Origin: Bacillus pumilus
GTDB taxonomy: Bacteria > Bacillota > Bacilli > Bacillales > Bacillaceae
Length of the DNA stretch: 64,000 nucleotides
Assembly (NCBI RefSeq): GCF_900186955.1
Contig: NZ_LT906438.1
Location: 1,922,001 to 1,986,000, forward strand
Reading direction: 5' to 3'
Made by a program: the position numbers and the translations under genes. The notes below the pieces were generated by a model. That model saw only the letters and a list, made by a program, of their open reading frames with translations. It was not told the DNA's origin and searched no databases. Below, one piece after another: positions 18,015 through 26,397 of the stretch (position 1 is the stretch's first letter; each line of letters begins with the position of its first letter).

Positions 18015-18632
18015 ATGGCGACTGATCAAAAAACGATTGACATTTTAAAACAAAGAGCTTCAGTAAAAGAGTACGATACAACTCATGAAATGACAAAAGA
18101 AGAGTTAACAGAGCTTCTTGATATCACAACAAAAGCACCATCCGCGTGGAACCTTCAGCATTGGCATTTCACTGTCTTCCACAGTGCTGAATCTAAAGCG
18201 AAGTTACTTCCAATCGCTTACAACCAAAAGCAAATCTCACAAGCATCAGCTGTTATTGCTGTACTAGGTGATCTTGAAGCCAATCAAAATGGTGAAAAAA
18301 TCTACAGTGAGCTGGCAGAACAAGGATTCATTACTGAAGACATCAAAGAAACATTGATGACTCAAATCAATGGCGCATACCAAAGCGAGCAGTATGCACG
18401 TGAAGCTGCGTATTCAAATGCTTCATTAGCTGCTATGCAATTAATGATTGCTGCAAAAGCAATGGGCTATGATACATGCGCAATGGGTGGTTTCAGTAAA
18501 GACGCCTACATCAAAGAATTCAATGTAAGCGGCCGATATGAGCCAGTCATGCTGATTTCAGTTGGTAAAGCAGCGAAAGAAGCTCATAAAAGCAATCGTT
18601 TCGACATCGAAGAAGTATCTGATTTCCTTTAA
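18015..18632 (+). CDS. yodC: Nitroreductase-family oxidoreductase YodC
   Basis: A 205-aa FMN-dependent NAD(P)H nitroreductase. Family motifs are KQRASVKEYD near the N-terminus (FMN phosphate contact), TKAPSAWNLQHWHF near residue 38, SLAAMQLMIAAKAMGYDTCAMGGF near residue 138, and RYEPVMLISVGKA at the C-terminus. The enzyme reduces quinones or nitroaromatics in two-electron steps and protects against electrophile stress. It is divergent from its presumed repressor yodB, has a sigma-A promoter with an operator-like repeat, and is followed by a terminator. Confidence 0.93.
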   Translation: MATDQKTIDILKQRASVKEYDTTHEMTKEELTELLDITTKAPSAWNLQHWHFTVFHSAESKAKLLPIAYNQKQISQASAVIAVLGDLEANQNGEKIYSELAEQGFITEDIKETLMTQINGAYQSEQYAREAAYSNASLAAMQLMIAAKAMGYDTCAMGGFSKDAYIKEFNVSGRYEPVMLISVGKAAKEAHKSNRFDIEEVSDFL

Positions 18633-18643
18633 AATTGGCAAGA

Positions 18644-18671
18644 CCTCAGCTTTCATGCTGAGGCTTTTTTT
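18644..18671 (+). terminator. yodC terminator
   Basis: CCTCAGC (18644-18650), a 6-nt loop, GCTGAGG (18657-18663), C, then seven T. Confidence 0.88.
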
Positions 18672-18809
18672 ATTTGGTTTAAATATTATTGCTGCATATT
18701 TTCTTTTCATTTACCCCCTTTTCATCTACACTTTTTCTTTTTCTCAAGAATGAAAGCGTTATATTAGTATGATATTCAGCGAAATGATTGTTTTTTCTGA
18801 AAATGGTCT

Positions 18810-18826
18810 TGTGATCTAATCTGACA
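18810..18826 (+). promoter_or_regulatory. TnrA/GlnR box upstream of the yoyD-yodF operon
   Basis: TGTGATCTAATCTGACA matches the TnrA/GlnR consensus TGTNANAWWWTMTNACA except for one base (C for A at position 7). It lies 43 bp upstream of the first gene. I recall yodF as a nitrogen-regulated TnrA target in B. subtilis. The nearest -10-like TATTAT is only ~6 bp downstream, so whether the site activates or represses is unclear. Confidence 0.65.
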
Positions 18827-18868
18827 ACTGCTATTATTATGAAATTACAAAAAATTCAGGAGGAAATC

Positions 18869-19072
18869 ATGAATAAAAAATTGATACTGGCACTACTTAT
18901 AGCGATTCCATTCATCGGACAGCTCGCACTGCTGCCCTTTGCGAATCGTATCCATCCATTTGTGATAGGCCTGCCTTTTTTCCACTTCTGGCTCTTACTA
19001 TGGATTGTTCTCACACCAGTCTGTACATTCATCATTTACCGCATGCAACATTCAAATGGAGGAACTGACTAA
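18869..19072 (+). CDS. yoyD: DUF3311 small membrane protein preceding yodF
   Basis: A 67-aa protein with two hydrophobic segments (LILALLIAIPFIGQLALLPF and LPFFHFWLLLWIVLTPVCTFIIY), starting at 18869 with AGGAGGAAATC before the ATG. DUF3311 proteins are typically encoded directly before sodium:solute symporters and probably act as small accessory subunits. Here its stop overlaps the yodF start by one base, so the pair is translationally coupled. An in-frame ATG ten codons upstream lacks a ribosome site. Confidence 0.82.
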   Translation: MNKKLILALLIAIPFIGQLALLPFANRIHPFVIGLPFFHFWLLLWIVLTPVCTFIIYRMQHSNGGTD

Positions 19073-20565
19073 TGCAAGGAAATTTAACAGCTTTATTGAT
19101 TACAGCAAGTATCATTTTCATCGTCGTGGTCATTGGATTTGCCGCTGGCCGTGATAAATCATCCAGACAGTCAGTAGAGGAATGGTCTGTCGGCGGGAGA
19201 AAATTTGGCGGGCTGCTCGTCTGGTTCCTCGTTGGCGCAGATTTATACACAGCTTATACCTTTTTAGGACTCACTAGTACAGCCTATACAGCTGGAAGTG
19301 TCGCTTTTTTCGCTATTCCCTATTCAGTTCTAGCGTATTTTATTGCTTATTTCTTCTTACCAAAGCTATGGACGGTTGCGAAGAATCACAACCTCACAAC
19401 GCTCGCTGATTATGCACGTGAGCGCTTTGACAGCAAGCTGTTATCCAGTCTAATTGCAATTATTGGAGTGCTTATGCTCATTCCTTATATTTGTCTTCAA
19501 CTGAGCGGGATTCAAGATACGTTAACTGTCGCTGGAACTAGTTATATTAATGTGAATGCAGTTGTTATTATTTCATTTATTTTAGTCGCACTTTATACAT
19601 TTTTCAGCGGGATTAAAGGTCCTACATATACAGCCATTATTAAGGATATTCTCGTTTGGGTCATCATGCTGTTTATGGTGGTTTCACTGCCAATCATTCA
19701 TTTTAACGGCTGGACTCCGATGATGAATACGTTAGCTAAGGAAGCGCCACAGCTTCTGACAATTCCTGACGGCGGTCCTAAAGGCATTTTATGGTTCATT
19801 ACCGCTTCAGGTGTTTCTGCCCTTGCTTTGTTTATGTGGGCACATGCGGCAACAGGGGTATTTACAGCAAAAAGTGCAGATGCTATCCGTAAAAACAGCA
19901 TGTTTTTGCCTCTTTATAACATCGTATTGATTTTGGTCATCTTCCTTGGATTTATTGCCTTTTTGGTCTTACCAGAAGATACGAATCCAAGATTTGCACT
20001 TCTTCATTTAATTCAAACGTCATATGGCGGCGTGATGCAGGGTCTTGCTTATTCAACGATTGCACTGGCTTCCCTCATTCCATGCTCGATCATGGCCATT
20101 GGTGCATCGAATTTATTTGCCAATAATTTATATCGTGACTTAATTCATCCGAATGTATTACCTAAAAGGTTGACCATCATCACTCGTTCAATGGTGTTTA
20201 TCGTGATCGGACTGGCTCTATTATTCGGAATGCTCTTCCCAACAGCACTTGTGACACTTCAGCTCATTGGTGTTTCAGGAATGGTTCAAATTTTCCCTGC
20301 CATTGCGATCAGCTTGTTCTGGAAAAAACAATCGAGAGAAGCAACGATTGCGGGGTTAGTTGTTGGCATCATCGTCACCTTTACAGCCAATATCTCACAA
20401 GTCACGTTCGGTCTTTATGAAGGGTTTCTTGGTTTACTAGCAAACGTTGTGGTCATCCTGATTTTGAATCCATTCTTCCAAAAGAAGGTCACATCCAATT
20501 CTGTCATGGATGATCTATTTGAAAAAGATCAAGACAAAACAGAAGCGATTGGAAACAACGCGTAA
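19072..20565 (+). CDS. yodF: Sodium:solute symporter (SSS family) YodF
   Basis: A 497-aa polytopic membrane protein with about thirteen hydrophobic segments. SSS landmarks are the early VEEWSVGGRKFGGLLVWFLVGADLYTAYTFLG (substrate and sodium site in helix 1), the cytoplasmic FFLPKLWTVAKNHNLTTLADY, and the LIPCSIMAIGASNLFANNLYRDL region. It imports an unidentified organic solute, perhaps nitrogen-containing given the upstream TnrA box. It forms an operon with the DUF3311 gene and ends at a bidirectional terminator shared with ctpA. Confidence 0.92.
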   Translation: MQGNLTALLITASIIFIVVVIGFAAGRDKSSRQSVEEWSVGGRKFGGLLVWFLVGADLYTAYTFLGLTSTAYTAGSVAFFAIPYSVLAYFIAYFFLPKLWTVAKNHNLTTLADYARERFDSKLLSSLIAIIGVLMLIPYICLQLSGIQDTLTVAGTSYINVNAVVIISFILVALYTFFSGIKGPTYTAIIKDILVWVIMLFMVVSLPIIHFNGWTPMMNTLAKEAPQLLTIPDGGPKGILWFITASGVSALALFMWAHAATGVFTAKSADAIRKNSMFLPLYNIVLILVIFLGFIAFLVLPEDTNPRFALLHLIQTSYGGVMQGLAYSTIALASLIPCSIMAIGASNLFANNLYRDLIHPNVLPKRLTIITRSMVFIVIGLALLFGMLFPTALVTLQLIGVSGMVQIFPAIAISLFWKKQSREATIAGLVVGIIVTFTANISQVTFGLYEGFLGLLANVVVILILNPFFQKKVTSNSVMDDLFEKDQDKTEAIGNNA

Positions 20566-20570
20566 ACATA

Positions 20571-20605
20571 GAAAGAGCAGTCCCCCCTAAGAGGACTGCT
20601 CTTTC
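20571..20605. terminator. Bidirectional terminator between yodF and ctpA
   Basis: GAAAGAGCAGTCC and GGACTGCTCTTTC form a 12-13-bp stem at 20571-20605, with T-rich sequence on both outer sides. Confidence 0.88.
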
Positions 20606-20606
20606 T

Positions 20607-21992
20607 TTATTTCATTTCTTTTTTCAAGACTTCAATGGCTTTTTTCATTTGAGTATCATTGTTCTTTAGCTTATTTTGGATCTTTGTCATCAGTACTGTC
20701 GTTGTATCTCCCGTCAGAATTCCGTCTGCTTTCAGATCGTTGTCTGTTTGGAAGCTTTTGACGATCGTCTGGAAGGCTTGATCGTACTCACCATTTGCTT
20801 TTGCTTTGTAGTCAAGCGCTTGGAACATTTTTTGAGCCGCTTTGACTTCATCTCCATTGTCATTCAGCTGATACGTTTTTTTCGGGCTTAAGTATGGCAA
20901 CTTTGCATAACTTGGGAGCGATGCTTTGACCTGTGGTTCAATTCCTTTTTTATGAATCCACGAACCATCCGGCGTTAGCCACTTGGCAATGGTTAACTTG
21001 ACACTAGAACCATCATTATAGCTTTGCGCATTTTGAACAGTTCCTTTACCAAATGTCTTTTCACCAATAATTTTGATACCTGAAGATTGGTGCAGAGCCG
21101 CCGCCATGATTTCTGCAGCGCTGGCTGAGCCGCCATTTACAAGGACAACTGCCGGCTGATGAACTTTGCGTTCTTTTTCAGCCTTGTACTCTTCTTTCTT
21201 CCCTTTTTCTTCAACTTGCATGATGACTTTCCCTTTATCGATAAAGTCATTACTCATTTCAATCGCTTCTGTCATAATGCCGCCTGGATTATCTCTCAGG
21301 TCAATGACAAACCCTTTTGCCCCTTTTTTCTCGAGGTCATCAATGGCTTTATCTAACTCTTTTGACGTTGTTTCAGCAAAGGACGTAATTTGGATTTCTC
21401 CTATTTTGTCTTTTGTGAGTTTTGCATACACTGTTTCAACTGGAATGGTGTCTCTTGTGATGGTCACATCAACATTTCCCACTCCTTGGCGGTTAAGGTG
21501 AAGCTTGACATCCGTTCCTTTTTCCCCTCTGATTAGAGAGACTGCTTGATTGACCGACATGCCTTTTGTGCTTTTTCCATCCACCTTTAAAATACGATCA
21601 TGAGGTTTCAACCCGGCTTTTTCAGCAGGAGAGCCTTTAATCGGTGCGACAATTAAAATTTGTCCATCCTTCTCTTCTACTTGTGCACCAATTCCTTCAA
21701 ATGATGAAGAAATGGTGTTGTTAAATCCTTCGGCTTCCTCCTGATCCATATATGTAGAGTATGGATCATCAAGTGATGCGATCATTCCTTGAATCGCACC
21801 ATCTACTAGTTTTTGATCATCCGTTTTTTCGTAATACTCATCTTTTACTTTCGTATACGCAGCCATGAGTTTACTAAACTTCTCATCTCCTGAGACATTG
21901 ACAGTCCCTTGTTTTGTGATCACAAATGTAATCGCTGAGGACAGTGCCGCTGTCACCAAAATAGCGATGACGATCTTAAATTGTTTTTTCAA
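20607..21992 (-). CDS. ctpA: Carboxy-terminal processing serine protease CtpA
   Basis: A 461-aa S41 protease when started at the TTG at 21992 (AAAGGTGG six nt upstream); an ATG nine codons further up has a poorer site. Layout: an N-terminal membrane anchor (FKIVIAILVTAALSSAITFVI), a PDZ domain (~residues 85-170, IVAPIKGSPAEKAGLKPHDRIL), a protease core with the Ser-Lys dyad (GGSASAAEIMAAALH and GEKTFGKGTVQ), and a C-terminal peptidoglycan-binding repeat (LNDNGDEVKAAQKMFQALDYK). It acts outside the membrane. Convergent with yodF and divergent from yodH. Confidence 0.93.
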   Translation of the reverse strand: MKKQFKIVIAILVTAALSSAITFVITKQGTVNVSGDEKFSKLMAAYTKVKDEYYEKTDDQKLVDGAIQGMIASLDDPYSTYMDQEEAEGFNNTISSSFEGIGAQVEEKDGQILIVAPIKGSPAEKAGLKPHDRILKVDGKSTKGMSVNQAVSLIRGEKGTDVKLHLNRQGVGNVDVTITRDTIPVETVYAKLTKDKIGEIQITSFAETTSKELDKAIDDLEKKGAKGFVIDLRDNPGGIMTEAIEMSNDFIDKGKVIMQVEEKGKKEEYKAEKERKVHQPAVVLVNGGSASAAEIMAAALHQSSGIKIIGEKTFGKGTVQNAQSYNDGSSVKLTIAKWLTPDGSWIHKKGIEPQVKASLPSYAKLPYLSPKKTYQLNDNGDEVKAAQKMFQALDYKAKANGEYDQAFQTIVKSFQTDNDLKADGILTGDTTTVLMTKIQNKLKNNDTQMKKAIEVLKKEMK

Positions 21993-22143
21993 AAAAACAC
22001 CACCTTTATCTCCTTTCATTATTATCAAGGACGATGCTTCATCCGTCAACCAAAGGATCGAAGTTCTCTTTGAAAAGATAAGCCATTTGACCTTGCATTG
22101 CATAATCTTTAAAGAGGAACTTGATAAGGAAAGAAGGGATTTT

Positions 22144-22842
22144 ATGAGTGATTATGTAGAAATGCTTGCCTATTTTGGCGTATCTAGTGCCCATCCTGGC
22201 GGAATTGAGTTAACAAAAACGATGCTTGAGCATATAAAATTGATGCCTGATGCGCGCATACTGGATGCGGGATGCGGGACTGGACAAACGGCGGCATATT
22301 TAGGCAATATCGGTTATCAGGTGGAGGCGATTGATACACACCCTTTGATGATTGAAAAGGCTAATCTGCGATTTGAGCGAGAAGAACTGCCGATCCGCGC
22401 ACTGCAAGCATCGATCGAACAGCTGCCATTTCCAGATGAAGCGTTCACTCTTCTGATCAGTGAATCTGTTTTGAGCTTTACCAACTTTCCAGCGGCACTT
22501 GCTGAGATTAAACGCGTGCTTGCCCCTGGAAGTCAACTTGTTGCGAATGAAGCAGTATTAAAAGCACCCCTTACACCGAAGGAGCTTGCCGCCGTTCGAG
22601 ATTTTTACGGGTTTCACGCACTCTTTTCACTTGAAGAATGGAAGGAGCAGCTAAAAGCAGCAGGATTTCATGACGTTCGAATTCTCTCATTTGATGATCA
22701 CATGGTACAAGAGGAGCCGACAGAAATGGAATTATCTGAATATATCCCGTCTTCTCTTTACGAAACGATGCAAACACACTACGATCTGATTCAAGCGCAC
22801 CGAAAGCAGCTAAGCCACATTCTATTTGAATGTACCGTATAA
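22144..22842 (+). CDS. yodH: Class I SAM-dependent methyltransferase YodH
   Basis: A 232-aa Rossmann-fold methyltransferase. Motif I is ARILDAGCGTGQTAAYLG (near residue 40), the acidic residue after beta-2 is in VEAIDTHPLMIEKA, motif II/III is LPFPDEAFTLLISESVLSF, and motif post-III is AEIKRVLAPGSQLVANEAV. The start at 22144 has AAGGAAAGAAGGG upstream; a long in-frame extension backwards overlaps divergent ctpA and is unlikely. The substrate is unknown. A single gene, followed by yodI. Confidence 0.85.
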   Translation: MSDYVEMLAYFGVSSAHPGGIELTKTMLEHIKLMPDARILDAGCGTGQTAAYLGNIGYQVEAIDTHPLMIEKANLRFEREELPIRALQASIEQLPFPDEAFTLLISESVLSFTNFPAALAEIKRVLAPGSQLVANEAVLKAPLTPKELAAVRDFYGFHALFSLEEWKEQLKAAGFHDVRILSFDDHMVQEEPTEMELSEYIPSSLYETMQTHYDLIQAHRKQLSHILFECTV

Positions 22843-22873
22843 AATGAGCGAATCTCCTATATGTTTTGTCCAA

Positions 22874-22900
22874 ACTCTATGAGGTCTCTCGCATAGGATA
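22874..22900 (+). promoter_or_regulatory. Sigma-K-type promoter of yodI
   Basis: AC (22874-22875), a 16-bp spacer, then CATAGGATA (22892-22900), a full match to CATANNNTA. The predicted start is ~27 bp before the yodI ATG, so late mother-cell expression is inferred. Confidence 0.65.
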
Positions 22901-22934
22901 AGAGGGAAAAGAGTTTGTCATAAGGAGGAAAAAT

Positions 22935-23186
22935 ATGGAGCGCTATCAAAAGCTTTGTCAGCAGCATATGGGGAAAGTCGCTAGAATCACAGATCGTAAT
23001 GGCAGAGTACATGTCGGACGCATTGAGCGGGTGACAAACCGCAAAGTGTATATTCGTCCAGTCGGCGGTTCTCGCGGCGGCTTTGGCTTTGGTTATTACG
23101 GAGGGTATTACGGCTGGGGTGCCGCTTATGGCATCGGGCTTGGTTTCATTACAGGTTTCGCATTAGCAGGATTGTTCTTTTTTTAA
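22935..23186 (+). CDS. yodI: Small Gly/Tyr-rich probable spore protein YodI
   Basis: An 83-aa protein with two parts. Residues 1-45 form a small SH3-like or LSm-like beta region (HMGKVARITDRNGRVHVGRIERVTNRKVYIRPV). After that comes a Gly/Tyr/Phe-rich hydrophobic tail (GGFGFGYYGGYYGWG, then GFITGFALAGLFFF). It has a strong AAGGAGG ribosome site and a sigma-K-type promoter, so a spore coat or crust location is likely. The name is by resemblance in length and position to B. subtilis YodI. A strong terminator follows. Confidence 0.8.
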   Translation: MERYQKLCQQHMGKVARITDRNGRVHVGRIERVTNRKVYIRPVGGSRGGFGFGYYGGYYGWGAAYGIGLGFITGFALAGLFFF

Positions 23187-23199
23187 AAGAAGAATAAAG

Positions 23200-23230
23200 A
23201 AGGCCCCCCGAATAGCTGGGAGGCCTTTTT
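23200..23230. terminator. Terminator downstream of yodI
   Basis: AAGGCCCCCC pairs with GGGAGGCCTT around an 8-nt loop (one mismatch), followed by T residues at 23228-23232. Confidence 0.8.
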
Positions 23231-23236
23231 ATTTGA

Positions 23237-24067
23237 TTAAATTTTCTTCACTTTATTCATGTACTCTTCAAATGTTAAATCGTGATCATGCATCGCTTTT
23301 GCTGCTTCTTTTCCAACATAGCGCAGATGCCACGGCTCATATTCATATTTTGTCATGTCTTCTTTTCCTTTTGGATAACGAATGATAAAACCATATTTAT
23401 AGGCGTTTTTAGCCACCCATTTGCCATCAGGTGTTTCACCAAACTTTTCAGAGATGTCAAAGCCGGCACTTTTTGAGGAAATGTCCATTGCAAGGCCTGT
23501 TTGGTGTTCACTTTCGCCTGGTAAAGCTACTGCTTCTTGCGCTTTTTCTTTGCCTTTTAACTTGACTTCACTATCAAAAATGACCTTTTGACGGTCATAG
23601 GAGCGATAGCCAGATACGGCAGCCAGCTCGAAGTTTTTCTTTTTCGCATCTTTGAATAATGTCTCAAGTGCTTCTGCTGCTTCTTTACGAATATATCGTT
23701 TTTCAATATCCTCTGAAAAAGAGAATTCTACTTTTGGAACAACGAGATCAGAAGGTTTATAGGTTCCTGGTAATGCGTATTCTTTGTTGACAAGTGCTAG
23801 CACGTTTGCAGGATTTTGAATGGTTTTCAGCCCGCTTACCACTTTGATGTCATTGAAATATTCACTCTTTAACGTCAGCTCTTGATCCGATGAATCTGCT
23901 GTATTGTTTGAGTTTTGCTGGGTAGATGAATTTTCTGCGCTTTTTTGTTCGTTTGTTTTGTTCGATTCAGATGTACCGCTTTTTTGATCCAGCAACTGGC
24001 AGCCCGATAATGCGGCTGTCAAACCAAGAATCGATGCGATTGAGAGTATTTTATAGCTTTTCTTCAT
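23237..24067 (-). CDS. yodJ: VanY-type D,D-carboxypeptidase lipoprotein YodJ
   Basis: A 276-aa lipoprotein starting at 24067 (AAGGAAGGT upstream; the extension to 24124 has none). The signal ends at the lipobox LTAALSGC (Cys23) and is followed by a Ser/Asn/Glu-rich linker. The zinc peptidase domain has AVSGYRSYDRQ, GESEHQTGLAMDIS (HxxxxxxD) and EPWHLRYVG with the catalytic Glu and His. The family trims the terminal D-Ala of peptidoglycan stem peptides outside the membrane. It lies 68 bp downstream of deoD, probably in a looser transcription unit. Confidence 0.92.
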   Translation of the reverse strand: MKKSYKILSIASILGLTAALSGCQLLDQKSGTSESNKTNEQKSAENSSTQQNSNNTADSSDQELTLKSEYFNDIKVVSGLKTIQNPANVLALVNKEYALPGTYKPSDLVVPKVEFSFSEDIEKRYIRKEAAEALETLFKDAKKKNFELAAVSGYRSYDRQKVIFDSEVKLKGKEKAQEAVALPGESEHQTGLAMDISSKSAGFDISEKFGETPDGKWVAKNAYKYGFIIRYPKGKEDMTKYEYEPWHLRYVGKEAAKAMHDHDLTFEEYMNKVKKI

Positions 24068-24135
24068 GACATACCTTCCTTTTGCTCTTCTAAAAAAATA
24101 AAGATGCGCTACATCGTAGCACACCCTTTATACTA

Positions 24136-24831
24136 TTATAAAACGGAGTCTAGCGCAATTAAGATCATTTCGTCAAATGTCGTTTGACGCTCTTCAGCCG
24201 TTGTTTCTTCTCCTGTGAGAATATGATCACTCACTGTCAGAATGGATAACGCTTTACGATCAAATTTTGCTGCAAGCGAATATAGAGCGGTTGTCTCCAT
24301 TTCAATTGCTAGAATTCCGTATTGAGCCATGAGCTCAAGTGGTTTTTCATTGTAAAATTGGTCTGCTGTAAATACATTACCGACACGTACAGCGACATTT
24401 TTTGCTTCTGCTGTGTCGTATGCTTTCTTAAGCAGTCCAAAATCAGCGCAAGGTGCGTAATCAATCGGTCCAAATGTCACACGATTCATTTGTGAATCTG
24501 TTGAAGATGTCTGAGCTAAAATGACATCACGTACGTTGACATCCCTTTTGATAGCCCCGCAAGATCCGACGCGGATTAAGTTTTGAACATCATAGCTTTG
24601 AATGAGTTCATTCACATAAATCGAAATAGAAGGTACGCCCATTCCGGTCCCTTGTACAGAAACGCGCTTTCCTTTGTAGGTCCCAGTATAACCATACATT
24701 CCGCGCACTTCGTTATAGCATTCGACATCTTCTAAATATGTATCTGCAATATATTTCGCACGAAGCGGATCGCCTGGCAGCAATACCGTTTCTGCAATTT
24801 GTCCTTTTTCTGCTCCAATATGTACACTCAT
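24136..24831 (-). CDS. deoD: Purine nucleoside phosphorylase (DeoD type)
   Basis: A 231-aa hexameric PNP that cleaves adenosine, inosine and guanosine with phosphate into base and ribose-1-phosphate for salvage. The start [20 protein letters not shown] at 24831 has GGAGG upstream and is the family N-terminus; five extra codons upstream are unlikely. Landmarks are [10 protein letters not shown] (phosphate Arg), [22 protein letters not shown] (ribose/base Glu) and [14 protein letters not shown] with the catalytic Asp. Complete. Confidence 0.97.
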   Translation of the reverse strand: MSVHIGAEKGQIAETVLLPGDPLRAKYIADTYLEDVECYNEVRGMYGYTGTYKGKRVSVQGTGMGVPSISIYVNELIQSYDVQNLIRVGSCGAIKRDVNVRDVILAQTSSTDSQMNRVTFGPIDYAPCADFGLLKKAYDTAEAKNVAVRVGNVFTADQFYNEKPLELMAQYGILAIEMETTALYSLAAKFDRKALSILTVSDHILTGEETTAEERQTTFDEMILIALDSVL

Positions 24832-24943
24832 TTTTTTAGCCTCCACTTACGTTTACTATGTGTTTTGTCCTATTTAGTATAAACGATTGAGCCCAAAAAA
24901 GAAAATACCAGCTAAAGCTCGAGCTGGCATCGAAAATCTCTAT

Positions 24944-25261
24944 TTAACTCATCGTCAACAGTCGCTCACTGCGTTTCCATCCTGCCGGAAAAAGCTGATA
25001 ATAGCACTTTCCTTTTTTCTTATCATCAATCACAACAATATCACCTGTTGTGATAAACCGTGCATTGTAATCACTAGGGACTGTATCATGTACATTAAAT
25101 GTCGAGAATGCTTTTTCCAGAACATCCAGGTGTGTTCTGCCGCCAATCTTTGTCCGGTACACAGGCTGATGCCCACTTGCAGCGCCATATTCAGGTGTCT
25201 GATAAATGGTTAAGTGAAATGCTGAAGGTTTCTTTTGAAAAAATCTCAACGTCAATTGCAT
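24944..25261 (-). CDS. yodL: YodL, sporulation-induced morphology inhibitor homologue
   Basis: A 105-aa soluble protein (MQLTLRFFQKKPSAFHLTIYQTPEYG) with GGGGAGGG upstream of the ATG. It corresponds in size and position (deoD-yodL-yodM) to B. subtilis YodL, whose overproduction causes loss of rod shape by antagonising MreB/Mbl. I see no catalytic motif. The C-terminal half (GDIVVIDDKKKGKCYYQLFPAGW) looks like a small beta domain. The name depends on synteny and general resemblance. Confidence 0.78.
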   Translation of the reverse strand: MQLTLRFFQKKPSAFHLTIYQTPEYGAASGHQPVYRTKIGGRTHLDVLEKAFSTFNVHDTVPSDYNARFITTGDIVVIDDKKKGKCYYQLFPAGWKRSERLLTMS

Positions 25262-25315
25262 TCAAATCCCTCCCCTTTTATATAAAATTGGCTGGGGTCT
25301 GTCAATTTCCTTCTT

Positions 25316-25924
25316 CTATTTTTGTCGAATGGCAGACAATTTTCCGTCAATCTTTTTACAAATGAGAAATAAAGCAAGTCCTATCGCAAAACCGCCTGCG
25401 ACATCTGTCAAAAAATGAACGCCGATATACATTCGGCTGATCCCAATCAAAACAACACAGACCCCTGTGATCAAGTAGACGATTTTTTGCCTTTCTTTCA
25501 GCCATGGAATCATTTCAACTAATAGATAAGCTATAAAAGGATAGATTGTGGCTGCATTCATCGAATGTCCGCTCGGAAAGCTGTAATACGTTTCATTGAC
25601 AAGATGATCAAAGGCTGGGCGCTCTCTAGCAAACAGCCCCTTTAGTTCATGATTGATGGTCTTTTCTGTGAGATATAATAGAAAAAGCATCATGATAGAG
25701 TAATAGCGCTTATACATGAATAAAGCGACACTAAAAATGAGCATGATGGGCACGAGCAGCGCACTAATGCCAAAGTCCGTCAAAGTCAGCATGACATCAT
25801 TTAAAAAAGGGAGTCTGATGCTCTCAAACCATAAGATGATCTGGTTGTCCAATGCTTGACCCGCTCCAGATACCATGAGCGCAGCAATGGCACCAAATAA
25901 AATTAAAAGAAATAGGATATACAC
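25316..25924 (-). CDS. yodM: PAP2-family membrane phosphatase YodM
   Basis: A 202-aa protein with five to six membrane segments and a complete PAP2 active site: KGLFARERPAF (motif 1), YSFPSGHSMNA (motif 2, His) and GISRMYIGVHFLTDVAGG (motif 3, nucleophile His and Asp). The active site faces outward and the family dephosphorylates lipid phosphates or undecaprenyl diphosphate. Start chosen at GTG 25924, downstream of AGGGAGGAG and giving a length close to the B. subtilis protein; an upstream GTG at 25957 has no ribosome site. It lies downstream of yozD. Confidence 0.9.
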   Translation of the reverse strand: MYILFLLILFGAIAALMVSGAGQALDNQIILWFESIRLPFLNDVMLTLTDFGISALLVPIMLIFSVALFMYKRYYSIMMLFLLYLTEKTINHELKGLFARERPAFDHLVNETYYSFPSGHSMNAATIYPFIAYLLVEMIPWLKERQKIVYLITGVCVVLIGISRMYIGVHFLTDVAGGFAIGLALFLICKKIDGKLSAIRQK

Positions 25925-25972
25925 GCGAAAGATTCTCCTCCCTCTCTTCAGAATCACTTCAAAGTATAGTGC

Positions 25973-26143
25973 CTACCACGCCTCTTCTTCAACTATCATT
26001 GTTTTTTTCAGCATATATTCAAACGTAATGTCAGCCAGCTCAAACGTTTCCAGCTCCGCAGGTATGTACCCTCTTTTGACCAGCTCCATGTAGAAGAATT
26101 CCGCAATTTCCTCTGTATCGATCACCAAATCTGCTTCTTTCAT
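25973..26143 (-). CDS. yozD: YozD family small acidic protein
   Basis: A 56-aa protein (MKEADLVIDTEEIAEFFYME..., ending IVEEEAW), with AAAGGAGGCGG before the ATG. It resembles B. subtilis YozD, a small acidic helical protein of unknown function found in the same place between yodM and yodN. There is no Cys and no membrane segment. It is probably co-transcribed with yodM. Confidence 0.82.
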   Translation of the reverse strand: MKEADLVIDTEEIAEFFYMELVKRGYIPAELETFELADITFEYMLKKTMIVEEEAW

Positions 26144-26262
26144 GACATTCCGCCTCCTTTTTTATGATGTATGAACGACGCCTGTTTTTTATTACAGTTT
26201 GTCATAATGGCTCATTCCATACATATAAATGCAGTAAACAAAAAGAAAAGGGGTGTGAGGCA

Positions 26263-26397
26263 ATGAAATGGTTCAGCATATTAGATGGAGAAATGTTTGA
26301 TCAGGTGATAGGCCGTATCTTGAGGGGATGGTTTTATGTGATTGTTTTTTTCTGTGTGCCTTATTTTTTATTCGTGTTAGGACAAGTCTTTCTTTAA
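26263..26397 (+). CDS. 44-aa single-pass membrane microprotein
   Basis: Begins at 26263 (MKWFSILDGEMFDQVIGR) after AAAAGGGGTGTGAGG; a longer frame to 26164 lacks a ribosome site. One transmembrane helix (residues ~22-42, GWFYVIVFFCVPYFLFVLG). Its stop overlaps the stop of convergent yodN by 4 bp. B. subtilis has a comparable tiny gene beside yodN (possibly yoyE); I do not name it. Function unknown. Confidence 0.65.
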   Translation: MKWFSILDGEMFDQVIGRILRGWFYVIVFFCVPYFLFVLGQVFL

